DNA of 32,682 nt from Pseudoflavonifractor sp050943825 (lineage in GTDB: Bacteria > Bacillota > Clostridia > Oscillospirales > Oscillospiraceae), in contig NZ_JBMNPX010000025.1 in NCBI RefSeq assembly GCF_050943825.1, positions 1 through 32,682 on the forward strand. Reading direction: 5' to 3'. This document shows, one piece after another, positions 8,267 through 15,664 of the stretch. A program made the position numbers and the translations under genes. The notes under the pieces were generated by a model. That model had not been told where the DNA came from. It did no database searches and saw nothing but the letters and a program-made list of their open reading frames with translations. Position 1 is the first letter of the stretch. Each line of letters begins with the position of its first letter.

Positions 8267-8899
8267 TTACGCCAGCATCTGAGCGGCGGCAGCGGCGGCG
8301 CTGGCCGCGTCGGCGGTGTAGCAATCAGCGCCGATGGACTGGCAGAATTTCTCGGTCACGGGGGCGCCGCCCACCATGATCTTCACTTTATCCCGGATAC
8401 CGGCCTCGCTGGCCCGGCGCACCACTTCCTCCATGACGGGCATGGTGGTGGTCAGCAGGGCGGAGCAGGCGATGATATCACAGTGCTGCTCAATGGCGGT
8501 CTGGACAAAGGTATCGGCGTCCACATCCACGCCCAGGTCAATGACCTCAATGCCCTTACCCTCAAACATCATGCGCACCAGATTCTTGCCGATGTCGTGG
8601 AGATCGCCCTTTACGGTGCCCATACAGGCACGGCCCAGAGGCTCCGCATCGTTGCCGGACAGGAGGGGCTTGAGAATTTCAGTGCCCGCATTCATGGCAC
8701 GTGCGGCGATGAGCACCTCAGGCACAAAAATTTCATTGTTCTGGAACCGCTCGCCCACAATATTCATACCCGCCAGCAGCCCCTCCTCCAGGATCTCCTT
8801 GGCGGAATAGCCCTCCTCCAGCGCCTGGGGCACCATCTGCTTGACCAGCTTGGCCTTGCCCTTCTGCATGGCCTCGGAAATGTCGTTAAGAATGCTCAT
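8267..8899 (-). CDS. Methyltransferase corrinoid protein (MtbC/MtmC type)
   Basis: Carrier protein that holds a cobamide and shuttles a methyl group between two methyltransferases, 210 aa. The N-terminal helical cap is residues 1-85. The B12-binding Rossmann domain follows, with the base-off motif DxHxxG at residues 99-104 (DLHDIG; His101 is the cobalt ligand), then SALLTTTMPVM and the GG of VGGAPV near 173. Its ATG overlaps the stop of the upstream regulator in an ATGA, so translation is coupled. No substrate methyltransferase, second methyltransferase or activating ATPase lies next to it, so it is an orphan here. The only methyltransferase-like gene in the window is the distant URO-D-family gene at 30,597. 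Confidence 0.93.
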   Translation of the reverse strand: MSILNDISEAMQKGKAKLVKQMVPQALEEGYSAKEILEEGLLAGMNIVGERFQNNEIFVPEVLIAARAMNAGTEILKPLLSGNDAEPLGRACMGTVKGDLHDIGKNLVRMMFEGKGIEVIDLGVDVDADTFVQTAIEQHCDIIACSALLTTTMPVMEEVVRRASEAGIRDKVKIMVGGAPVTEKFCQSIGADCYTADAASAAAAAAQMLA

Positions 8900-10251
8900 A
8901 ATGATGATCTCCCTTTCTTTCTTTGGTTATGTTCCCCACCGTCCGGCCAGGCACTGCGCTCCTTTTCTGTCTCCAGCCTGCCGCGCCGCTCCCGGAACCG
9001 GCCCGGCGTCACACCGGTATACTTTTTGAACACCTTGGTAAAATAGCTCTGATCGTCAAACCCGCACCGGTCGCAGATCTCCGCGATGGATGCGTTTGTG
9101 GTGAGCAGCATGGCCTTGCTCTTGGAGATGCGCAGCTCACTGAGATAGCTGTTGAAGGTCTCCCCCATCTCCTCCTTGAATACCTTGCTGAAGTAGGAGG
9201 AGGACAGGCCCACATATCCGGCGGTCTCCTCCAGCGTCACCTTACCCTGACAGTTGCGTTTGAGATACTCAATGGCTTTATAGATAACGTCCTTGTGCTT
9301 GACATCCACCAGGCAGAACACGGAGCTCACAAACCGCTCGGTCACCCGTGTCAGCCACAGCACCAGATCCTCCGCCGTGCGCAGGTGGTCAATCTCGTTG
9401 AGATGGCGGAAGTTCATATCGAAAATCATGTTCTGGTCGCTTCCGCCGTCCACCGCCGCCCGGGAGAGCACCACCATCAGCTCCAACGCCCTGGCCCGTA
9501 TGAGCCGGAAGTCGCCGCCGGTGGAAAAGAGGATATGTCCCAGCAGCTCATTGAGCAGCCTCCGGGCGGTGGACTGGTCTCCTTCGGTGATGGCGTGGAC
9601 CAGCTCCCGTTCCTTGGCCAGCGGGTAATCCCGCTCCGCCCGCTCCAGCTTGAGCTGCTGGATATAGACGCCGATGTCCTGCTGCTGGGCGGTCTCCTCC
9701 CGGTGGGCCAGAAGGGCCGCGCTGTTGTCCCCCACATAGACCGAGGCCGCAAAGAGCAGCGCCGACATATGGGAGAGCCGGGCGGGTTCCATGGCCGGGG
9801 AGCTCTCCAGCGCCGTACACAGCGAGGATACTTCTTCCGCCGCAAGCCCCTGCCACGCCTTGGGCTCGCCTGCCAGATAGTCCTCCACATCCATAATCAG
9901 CGCCGGGCCGCCCACCAGCGCCCCCGCCGCCTGTCCTCCCACCATGACGGGAGAGGCAAAATAGGCCAGACCGGAGGGGCAGAAGTAGATGTACCGCCCG
10001 CCGAACCGCTCGGCCTGGGCAGCGCCGTACAGATGGAGCTTGCCGCAGCGGAAGGGCAGACCATGGCTGGCCATGATGGCGCGGCAGGCGCTGCATCCCT
10101 CGCTGCCCACGCTGGTTTTGAACAGCACCTCCCCTTCCCGGTTCAGTACTGCGCAGCTGACGCCGCAGGCAGCGGAAAAGGACTCCACTGTCTCACGCGC
10201 CACGTTGAAATCGAACAGGCACGCCTTCTCCCGGCCCGTATGTCTCTCCAT
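8896..10251 (-). CDS. PocR-domain AraC family regulator
   Basis: Transcription regulator of 451 aa. The N-terminal PocR ligand-binding domain (about residues 12-165) carries its cysteine cluster (CSACRAIMASHGLPFRCGK) and GGRYIYFCPSGLAYFASPV. A helical linker is in the middle, and the C-terminal AraC helix-turn-helix domain occupies about 335-432 (VTLEETAGYVGLSSSYFSKV; SIAEICDRCGFDDQSYFTKV). PocR domains are known from propanediol/cobalamin regulation and are frequent next to corrinoid methyltransferase genes. Its last codons contain the ribosome binding site of the corrinoid gene and the two overlap by four bases, so it very probably regulates one-carbon/methyl transfer chemistry. The ligand is not known. 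Confidence 0.9.
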   Translation of the reverse strand: MERHTGREKACLFDFNVARETVESFSAACGVSCAVLNREGEVLFKTSVGSEGCSACRAIMASHGLPFRCGKLHLYGAAQAERFGGRYIYFCPSGLAYFASPVMVGGQAAGALVGGPALIMDVEDYLAGEPKAWQGLAAEEVSSLCTALESSPAMEPARLSHMSALLFAASVYVGDNSAALLAHREETAQQQDIGVYIQQLKLERAERDYPLAKERELVHAITEGDQSTARRLLNELLGHILFSTGGDFRLIRARALELMVVLSRAAVDGGSDQNMIFDMNFRHLNEIDHLRTAEDLVLWLTRVTERFVSSVFCLVDVKHKDVIYKAIEYLKRNCQGKVTLEETAGYVGLSSSYFSKVFKEEMGETFNSYLSELRISKSKAMLLTTNASIAEICDRCGFDDQSYFTKVFKKYTGVTPGRFRERRGRLETEKERSAWPDGGEHNQRKKGRSSL

Positions 10252-10760
10252 CTCAACTCCCCCGCATCTGTCTTGCTCCGACTTTCCTCTTGCCGCGGTA
10301 ATTTTTTCTTCTTTTTTGTACAGATTTATTATAGTTCCATCCTTTCGGCTGTGCCATAATTATTCCATTTTAATTGGTACTTTTTTGTGATGGAACTTTC
10401 TCCCATTACCAAGCGGCCGTTTTTATCTATACCATTGTAATTCAATTTGTCAGCCGCCGCAATGCGCGTTTCGTCCCGCCGGGGTACGGGCCGCTTTCTG
10501 GAATTTTTACAGAAGCTGGCCGTATGCCGTCGCCCATGCCCGAAACGGCAGGCTCTGGAATTTTCCGGCATCCAGCGCTGTGTGACTTTGGCAGTGACGG
10601 CGGGATGTTTTTGCGGAAAAAGCGGTCATATTAAAAGAGGCGCAGCATGGGTCGGGACGGTCCATATGCGCATAAACTTCATGCGCCGCAGGTCTTTGCC
10701 TGTTTTGGTGGTACGCTCTTGGCGCATGAAGTTTTATTCTTTTTTCAGAGAGGTGGTTTT
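10252..10760. promoter_or_regulatory. 509-base non-coding region with two promoters and repeats
   Basis: No credible gene. For the regulator (minus strand) there is TATAAT (10333-10328) with TGGCAC 17 bases upstream (10356-10351), overlapped by a 9-bp inverted repeat AGTTCCATC (10333-10341) / GATGGAACT (10389-10397) that looks like an operator. For the plus strand, CATATTA (10627-10633) matches the -10 of forespore sigma factors and lies about 128 bases before spoIVB, which is known to be forespore-expressed; its -35 is poor. TCTGGAATTTT occurs twice (10497, 10554). I see no cobalamin riboswitch box. Confidence 0.45.
10674..10734 (+). terminator. Long-loop hairpin with U-rich tail before spoIVB
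   Basis: AAACTTCATGCGCC (10674-10687) and GGCGCATGAAGTTT (10721-10734) form a perfect 14-bp stem around a 33-base loop, which itself holds a small CAGG/CCTG hairpin. TATTCTTTTTT follows. It lies in the spoIVB leader and could be an attenuator or the terminator of an upstream small RNA. Confidence 0.6.
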
Positions 10761-11882
10761 ATGAAGGAGGAAGAACGGGGACAGCGCGGGACGGCTGCGC
10801 TGCGGCTCCTGGCGGTCTGCCTGGCGGCGGCAGGGCTGCTCTCTCTTGCTCCGGCGCCCGCGGCGGCGGCGGGACCAGAGGGGACGGCCCTGGAGGCCTG
10901 GAGCTTTGGCGGCGGAGCGCAGCCGTCCGCAGAAACGGAGCAAACTGTGATTCCGCTGGGCCGGGCAGTTGGCATTAAACTCTTCTCCGACGGCGTTCTG
11001 GTGGTGGGCCTGTCGGAGATCTCCACGCAGCAGGGTTCCCAGACCCCTGCCAAGGACTGCGGCCTTCAGGAGGGGGACATCATCACCCATATCAACAGCG
11101 AGGAAGTGGACACCATTGAGGAGGTCCAGGAGATACTCCAGGAGGTAGGAGACCGCCAGATGAGCATCCGCTGCCTGCGTGGAGAACAGCAGCTCCAGAT
11201 GACCGTCCAGGCCGCCCAGTGCAGCGCAGACGGCACCTATAAGCTGGGCGCCTGGATCCGTGACTCCATGGCGGGCATCGGCACCATGACCTTCTACGAC
11301 CCGGAATCCGGTGTCTTCGGCGCCCTGGGCCACGGCATCAGCGACATCGACACCGCCCTGCTGATGCCGCTGTCCTCCGGCTCCATCATGTACGCCGAAG
11401 TGACCGATGTGAAGAAGGGTGAATCGGGCAATCCCGGTGAGCTCCACGGCGCCTTTCAGGTGTCCCAGGACATGGGCGACCTGTACGCCAACACCCAGAG
11501 CGGCATTTTCGGCCACCTGACCGACGAGAGCCTGGCAGCGGGCCTTGAGCCGGTGGAGGTAGCCACCCGTGACCAGGTCCAGCTGGGTGAGGCCACCATT
11601 CTCTCCAACATCGCCGGGGACGCGGTGGAGGAGTACACGGTGGAGATTACCCGCATCTATCCCCAGAACGACGACGACCCGAGAAATATGATGATTAAGG
11701 TGACGGACCCCCGCTTGCTGGAGGCCACGGGGGGCATTGTCCAGGGTATGAGCGGCAGCCCCATTCTGCAGAACGGCAGACTGGTGGGCGCGGTAACCCA
11801 TGTGCTGGTCAATGACCCCACCCAGGGCTACGGTATTCTGGCGGAGAACATGCTGAATACCTCAGCAGACGCTCTGACCTGA
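10761..11882 (+). CDS. spoIVB: SpoIVB peptidase (sporulation signalling protease)
   Basis: Serine peptidase of family S55. In Bacillus it is secreted from the forespore and triggers processing of pro-sigma-K by cutting SpoIVFA. The 373-aa protein has an N-terminal hydrophobic export segment (about 12-37), a PDZ domain (about 65-148, with LKQGD-like GLQEGDIITHIN) and the S55 domain with GALGHGISDIDT (His191), TDPRLL (Asp316) and GGIVQGMSGSPI (Ser331), the expected catalytic residues. ATG 10761 follows GAGAGGTGG; the longer upstream frame has no ribosome site and no signal sequence. A strong terminator follows. Its presence marks an endospore-forming lineage. Confidence 0.95.
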   Translation: MKEEERGQRGTAALRLLAVCLAAAGLLSLAPAPAAAAGPEGTALEAWSFGGGAQPSAETEQTVIPLGRAVGIKLFSDGVLVVGLSEISTQQGSQTPAKDCGLQEGDIITHINSEEVDTIEEVQEILQEVGDRQMSIRCLRGEQQLQMTVQAAQCSADGTYKLGAWIRDSMAGIGTMTFYDPESGVFGALGHGISDIDTALLMPLSSGSIMYAEVTDVKKGESGNPGELHGAFQVSQDMGDLYANTQSGIFGHLTDESLAAGLEPVEVATRDQVQLGEATILSNIAGDAVEEYTVEITRIYPQNDDDPRNMMIKVTDPRLLEATGGIVQGMSGSPILQNGRLVGAVTHVLVNDPTQGYGILAENMLNTSADALT

Positions 11883-11888
11883 CTGTAA

Positions 11889-11930
11889 AGATGGGCCCGG
11901 CGGAGCACTCCGCCGGGCCCATCTCTTTTC
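11889..11930 (+). terminator. Terminator after spoIVB
   Basis: AGATGGGCCCGGCGGA (11889-11904) pairs perfectly with 11909-11924 over a GCAC loop, followed by CTTTTC. Confidence 0.92.
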
Positions 11931-11939
11931 CTCCCGCAA

Positions 11940-11968
11940 TTGACCGAATTGCAGACATATGTTATAAT
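11940..11968 (+). promoter_or_regulatory. Sigma-A promoter of the kptA gene
   Basis: TTGACC (11940-11945), a 17-base spacer and a perfect TATAAT (11963-11968), 44 bases before the kptA ATG. Confidence 0.78.
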
Positions 11969-12012
11969 ATGGGAAAATATTATGTCAATTAAAGCCGCAG
12001 GAGGGAACCGAC

Positions 12013-12576
12013 ATGAATCAGACCAAGCTATCCATCTATCTCTGCCGCCTGCTGCGGCACGCCCCCGAGGACGCCGGGCTGGATATGGACCGCCACGGCT
12101 GGGTCAGCACCGCACAGCTGATTGAGAATATCAACAAGGCCGGGCGGTACCACCTCACCATGCCCGATCTGGAGCAGCTTGTGGCCACGGACAACAAGGG
12201 CCGCTACCGCTTCAGCCCGGACAAGCGCAGAATCAAGGCCTGCCAGGGCCACTCCATCCCCTGGGTGGAGCCTGAGCTTACCCCCGCCGCTCCGCCCGCC
12301 TACCTGTACCACGGCACTACGGAGCGTGCCTGGAGCGCCATCCAGGACAGCGGATCCATCTCCAGAATGTCCCGCCACGCGGTCCACATGCAGGCGGAGG
12401 AGTCCAAGGCCTGGCAGTCCGCCTGCCGCTGGCGGCAGGCGCCGGTGGTGCTGAAAATTGACGCCCAGGCCATGGCAGCCGACGGGATCGCCTTTGGTGT
12501 GTCAGACAACGGCGTGTGGTGCACAGAACAGGTGGATACCCGCTATGTATGCGCTGTTCTGCGGCCCTGTTCCTGA
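12013..12576 (+). CDS. kptA: RNA 2'-phosphotransferase (Tpt1/KptA family)
   Basis: Transfers an RNA 2'-phosphate to NAD+, releasing ADP-ribose 1'',2''-cyclic phosphate. In fungi it finishes tRNA splicing; in bacteria, which lack that pathway, its role is unsettled. The 187-residue protein is full length: the N-terminal winged-helix part has SIYLCRLLRHAPEDAGL (7-23) and GWVSTAQLIE; then KACQGHSIPW, LYHGTTERAW and SRMSRHAVHMQ, which correspond to the conserved Arg/His residues that bind NAD and the 2'-phosphate. ATG 12013 follows AGGAGG. It is monocistronic, between spoIVB and spo0A, each gene with its own promoter. All key residues look intact, so it is probably active. Confidence 0.92.
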   Translation: MNQTKLSIYLCRLLRHAPEDAGLDMDRHGWVSTAQLIENINKAGRYHLTMPDLEQLVATDNKGRYRFSPDKRRIKACQGHSIPWVEPELTPAAPPAYLYHGTTERAWSAIQDSGSISRMSRHAVHMQAEESKAWQSACRWRQAPVVLKIDAQAMAADGIAFGVSDNGVWCTEQVDTRYVCAVLRPCS

Positions 12577-12773
12577 GGAGTCCCCCTCCTTTTTCTGACA
12601 TCCATTCCCCCGATTCGACCTTCATGGTCGAGAATAGTCGAATCCTTTTTATCCATTTATTTCCATTTTCCTCTTGCGCTCGCTGTCTATTTATGGTAAA
12701 TTATAGCCAACCGGTAATGACATCTGGCCCGCGGCGCTATCTCAACAAGCATACGCTTGGAAAGGACGAGGAC
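12577..12773 (+). promoter_or_regulatory. spo0A control region with 0A-box-like dyad
   Basis: GATTCGAC (12612-12619) and GTCGAATC (12637-12644) form an 8-bp inverted repeat whose arms resemble the Spo0A box (TGTCGAA), with a third similar site, GGTCGAG, between them. A sigma-A-like promoter, TTGCGC (12674-12679), 17 bases, TAAATT (12697-12702), lies just downstream. This fits autoregulation by Spo0A, which is known in Bacillus; here it is inferred. Confidence 0.5.
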
Positions 12774-13539
12774 ATGGAGAACAAAATCAGAATTTTGACT
12801 GCGGACGCGGGAGAGGAATTCCGCAGCCTGCTCAACGACGCGCTCAGTGAGGAGCCCGATATGGAGGTTATCGCCTCCACCGGTGACGGACAGGAGGCCA
12901 TTCGTCTGGCAAAGGAGCTTGGGCCGGACGTTGTGGCCATGGATCTTGTTCTCACTCGGATGGACGGGCTGGAGGTCCTCGCCGAGCTGGCAGCACTGAC
13001 GCCCCGCCCCCGGGTTCTGGTAATTTCCAGCTTTGCCAGCGGCGCTGTGGCCGCCCATGCCGCCTCCGCCGGTGCGGATTATTACCTGATGAAGCCCTGC
13101 CGCATGACCACCGCTGCCGAGCGCATCCGGCAGCTCTCCGCCCTGAGCCAGTCCGGTCAGGAGGAGGAGGCCCGTCCCGCTGTCCGGGAGCAGAGCCTGG
13201 AGAGCACCGTCACCTCCATCATACATGAAATCGGCGTTCCCGCCCACATCAAGGGCTACCAGTACCTGCGGGAGGCCATTATCATCGCCGTCCAGGACAT
13301 GGACGTGATCAACGCCGTCACCAAGGTGCTCTACCCCGAGGTGGCCAAGCGGTTCAATACCACTGCCTCCCGGGTGGAGCGTGCCATCCGTCACGCCATC
13401 GAGGTGGCCTGGGACCGGGGCGACCTGGATCCAGAAGTATTTCGGCTACACCGTCTCCAACGCCAAGGGCAAGCCCACCAACAGCGAGTTTATCGCCATG
13501 ATCGCTGACCGGCTCCAGCTCCAGCAGCGGGAAAAATAA
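12774..13539 (+). CDS. spo0A: Spo0A sporulation response regulator, apparent C-terminal frameshift
   Basis: Master regulator of sporulation entry. ATG 12774 follows AAAGGA. The receiver domain (about 1-120) has Asp11, the predicted phospho-acceptor Asp57 in VVAMDLVL and Lys107 in LMKPC; the second acidic pocket residue usual after Asp11 is Ala. The Spo0A DNA-binding domain starts near 142 and includes IHEIGVPAHIKGYQYLREAI and FNTTASRVERAIRHAIEVAW. After GDLD (residues 216-219) the reading frame breaks: it ends at 13508 with 25 unrelated residues, whereas the frame beginning at ATC 13429 encodes the conserved ending (IQKYFGYTVSNAKGKPTNSE and FIAMIADRLQ), stopping at 13539. The shift equals a loss of 2 bases (or 5). 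As written, the protein would lack the last DNA-binding-domain helices. An assembly error is possible. Confidence 0.92.
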
Positions 13540-13579
13540 ACGCCCTGTCGATTGCCGCCGTATTCCTTATTTCGGCAGC

Positions 13580-13629
13580 AAATACTCCCAGCTTATCGGA
13601 TCGCATGCTCCGATAAGCTGGGAGTATTT
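13580..13629. terminator. Long stem terminator after spo0A
   Basis: Positions 13580-13600 and 13609-13629 are perfectly complementary (21 bp, core CTCCCAGCTTATCGGA) around an 8-base TCGCATGC loop, and the arm ends in TATTTT. It separates spo0A from the convergent CBM9-like gene. Confidence 0.85.
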
Positions 13630-13652
13630 TGCTATGCAAAAGCATAGCAAAA
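13627..13652. terminator. Second hairpin abutting the spo0A terminator
   Basis: TTTTGCTATGC (13627-13637), AAAA loop, GCATAGCAAAA (13642-13652). The T-run of the first hairpin starts this one, so the two stems are in tandem and could terminate transcripts from either side. Confidence 0.6.
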
Positions 13653-13702
13653 ATAGCCATGTGCCGCTTCCAGCGGTATGGCCATAAAATCACAGCGCGT
13701 GG

Positions 13703-14302
13703 TTACAGCAGCTCCAGCGCGCCGAAAAACTGCGGCGCGTGGAAGTCAGGCTTGGGCAGGTCGATGGGGCTCCAGCTGATGAAGTGGGGCTGGGGCGTAT
13801 CGTCCCCGCACTTGTAGAAATTGGCGTACAGCACGCCGCCGGGGGCCAGTTCCAGGTTCCACAGGCCCTTCAGCGTCTCGGCCGGAATCTCCAGACAGGC
13901 CTCCCACCACGCCTTGTTCACCCGGCTGCGCAGGACAGGCCTGGGCAGGCCGCTCTCCGCCAGCCGCAGACGGTTGTGCCGCCCTTCCCCGACACAGCAC
14001 AGCAGCGCACCCGCACTGTTGCACTCCAGGTTCATATAGCTCCCCTGCCGGTCAGCGGCCAAAAACGCCTCCATACAGCTGTCCTTCCACACCGGGCCGT
14101 CCTGTTCCCGGCAGCGGACCGTAGGGTCTGCCTCCCGGCACTCCATACGGATATAAAGTGCCTTTCCCGGCGTGTATGCGCACTGAAAGATAGTCTCCGG
14201 AGTATATGTGGTGCCCCAGCAGGCGCAGGCCGCCTGCTCCCGGGGAATGGCGTCCCAGTTGGGCTCCCCCTCTGTTCTGGTGACGCCGTATCGCTTTTCC
14301 AT
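13703..14302 (-). CDS. CBM9-like carbohydrate-binding domain protein
   Basis: A 199-residue stand-alone protein resembling the carbohydrate-binding module 9-like family (DOMON-type beta sandwich). Family-like stretches are GKALYIRMECREADPTVRC, DGPVWKDSCMEAFLA (the usual 'V..DSCVE.F' signature), MNLECNSAGALLCC and ANFYKCGDD with HFISWSPID near the C-terminus. There is no signal peptide, so it is likely cytoplasmic, which is odd for a sugar-binding module but usual for these small clostridial proteins. ATG 14302 is chosen over TTG 14308 because AAGGAG is correctly spaced. An extended -10 promoter (TGCTATAAT) lies 70 bases upstream. Its role is unknown. Confidence 0.75.
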   Translation of the reverse strand: MEKRYGVTRTEGEPNWDAIPREQAACACWGTTYTPETIFQCAYTPGKALYIRMECREADPTVRCREQDGPVWKDSCMEAFLAADRQGSYMNLECNSAGALLCCVGEGRHNRLRLAESGLPRPVLRSRVNKAWWEACLEIPAETLKGLWNLELAPGGVLYANFYKCGDDTPQPHFISWSPIDLPKPDFHAPQFFGALELL

Positions 14303-14372
14303 AACCAACGCTCCTTCTCCCCTGCCGGGGCATCCCTGATCAGTTTACGCCCAGAGGGCGCTGTCCGCCGGT

Positions 14373-14378
14373 ATTATA
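14373..14378 (-). promoter_or_regulatory. Extended -10 promoter of the CBM9-like gene
   Basis: TATAAT on the minus strand preceded by TGC (extended -10), with a weak TTTCAG 17 bases upstream. Confidence 0.5.
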
Positions 14379-14464
14379 GCACGCAGTCCCTCCGTCTGAA
14401 AAGGGGAAGACCGCTTTTGCACATTGTGTATAACTCATTTGGAAAAAATGTTTCAATTCTTGGT

Positions 14465-14493
14465 TTGACAAACGCTTTCAAAGGTCTTAGAAT
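14465..14493 (+). promoter_or_regulatory. Sigma-A promoter of the lrgAB operon
   Basis: TTGACA (14465-14470), 17-base spacer, TAGAAT (14488-14493), about 55 bases before the lrgA start. The half-site CGCTTTCA in the spacer resembles one arm of a catabolite-control (cre) site, but the other arm does not match. Confidence 0.7.
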
Positions 14494-14548
14494 CAAAAAC
14501 CGGGTTCCGACCATATTCGGAAATACACAACGCCCGGAGGCGAATGCT

Positions 14549-14908
14549 GTGAAAATTATCTGTCAGATCGCCATTATCTTCACCATCTGCTGGATCAGCC
14601 AGATTGTGGAGGCTATTCTGCCCTTTCCCTTCCCCGCCAGCGTCATCGGCATGGTGCTGCTGCTCATCCTGCTGCTGGTCCGGGCGCTGAAGGTGGACCA
14701 CATCCGTGAGAAGTCCGACTTTCTGCTGTCCAATATGGCCTTTTTCTTCATCCCGGCCGGCGTGAGCATCATCAACTACTTTGACATTCTGGCCAGCAAT
14801 CTGATTCCCCTGCTGGTCATCTGCCTGGTGAGCACTCTGCTTACCTTCGCCGTCACAGCCTGGGCCGTGCGGCTGACAAGATATCTCATGGATCGGAGGA
14901 AGAAATGA
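14549..14908 (+). CDS. lrgA: LrgA/CidA family holin-like membrane protein
   Basis: Small inner-membrane protein of 119 aa with four hydrophobic segments, of the LrgA/CidA family linked to murein hydrolase control and, with LrgB, to pyruvate or small-molecule transport. Family features are FPFPASVIGMVLLLILLL (about 31-48) and SNMAFFFIPAGVSIINYFD (about 68-86). I start at GTG 14549, correctly spaced from CCGGAGG; the much longer frame upstream has no such site and would be non-membrane sequence. The stop overlaps the lrgB ATG (ATGA), giving translational coupling. The usual LytSR regulators are not in the window. Confidence 0.9.
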   Translation: MKIICQIAIIFTICWISQIVEAILPFPFPASVIGMVLLLILLLVRALKVDHIREKSDFLLSNMAFFFIPAGVSIINYFDILASNLIPLLVICLVSTLLTFAVTAWAVRLTRYLMDRRKK

Positions 14909-15588
14909 TGGCTGAACTCTTTGCCTCTCCCTTTTTCGGCATCGCCCTGAGTGTTATCGCCTTCTGGGTGGGCGTCCGCATCCAGAAAAAGACCGGACTG
15001 GTGCTGTGCAACCCGCTGCTCATCGCCATCGTTCTGGTGTCCGCCGTGCTGCTGGTGTGCCGCATCCCCTATGAATCCTACAACCAGGGCGGTGCCATCA
15101 TCAATATGTTCCTGGCCCCCGCCACCGCCTGTCTTGCCGTGTCCATCTACACTCAGATCAACCTGCTCAAGGAGAACTGGCTGCCCATCCTGGTGGGCTG
15201 TACCGCCGGTTCCATCACCTCCATGGGCAGTATCTATCTCATGTGCCGCCTCTTCCGGCTGGACGAGGCCGTCTCCGCCTCCCTGATCCCCAAGTCGGTG
15301 ACCACCCCCATCGCCGTCAGCATCTCTGAGAATCTGGGCGGCATCCAGGCCATTACTGTGGTGGCCGTCATCATCACCGGCATCCTGGGCAGTATCCTGG
15401 CCCCTGTGCTCATCAAGCTCTTCCGGGTCAAGGACCCGGTAGCTGCCGGTCTGGCCATCGGCGCCTGCTCCCATGCCGTGGGCACCTCCAAGGCTCTGGA
15501 GCTGGGTGAGACTGAGGGCGCCATGAGCGGCCTGGCCATCGGCATCTGCGGTATCCTCACGGTCATCTTCTCCCTGTTTCTGATGTAA
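14905..15588 (+). CDS. lrgB: LrgB/CidB family membrane protein
   Basis: Polytopic inner-membrane protein of 227 aa that works with LrgA. Length and sequence are typical: NPLLIAIVLVSAVLL, then FLAPATACLAVSIYTQ, the conserved SLIPKSVTTPIAVSISENLG (about 131-150) and the C-terminal GLAIGACSHAVGTSKALELG motif. ATG 14905 overlaps the lrgA stop; ATG 14908 immediately follows as an alternative. A 22-bp terminator ends the two-gene operon. Function in Clostridia is inferred from Staphylococcus and Bacillus homologues. Confidence 0.93.
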   Translation: MMAELFASPFFGIALSVIAFWVGVRIQKKTGLVLCNPLLIAIVLVSAVLLVCRIPYESYNQGGAIINMFLAPATACLAVSIYTQINLLKENWLPILVGCTAGSITSMGSIYLMCRLFRLDEAVSASLIPKSVTTPIAVSISENLGGIQAITVVAVIITGILGSILAPVLIKLFRVKDPVAAGLAIGACSHAVGTSKALELGETEGAMSGLAIGICGILTVIFSLFLM

Positions 15589-15603
15589 GGCCGATACATA
15601 TAT

Positions 15604-15652
15604 AACAAAGAGGTATCCCTGTGGGCTTGTCCCACAGGGATACCTCTTTGTT
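15604..15652. terminator. Terminator between lrgB and the GHL10 gene
   Basis: Positions 15604-15625 and 15631-15652 are perfectly complementary (22 bp, core GAGGTATCCCTGTGGG) with a 5-base loop, placed between convergent genes. It ends in CTCTTTGTT, so the U-run is modest. Confidence 0.88.
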
Positions 15653-15664
15653 GCTTTCAATCCC

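Noticed and set aside
10328..10356. TGGCAC upstream of the regulator as a possible sigma-54 site
   Set aside because: The matching TTGC element at the required distance is absent, whereas TATAAT stands 17 bases away.
10252..10760. Cobalamin riboswitch expected near PocR/corrinoid genes
   Set aside because: No B12-box-like sequence was found on either strand of the gap.
10447..10764. Short open frames in the gap before spoIVB
   Set aside because: No ribosome sites and no recognisable sequence; they overlap promoter and hairpin elements.
14465..14493. Catabolite-control cre site in the lrgAB promoter
   Set aside because: Only one half (CGCTTTCA) matches; the other half is out of register by one base.
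13739..14548. Long plus-strand frame leading into lrgA
   Set aside because: The part before GTG 14549 is antisense to the CBM9-like gene and non-coding DNA; the ribosome site and membrane start fit GTG 14549.
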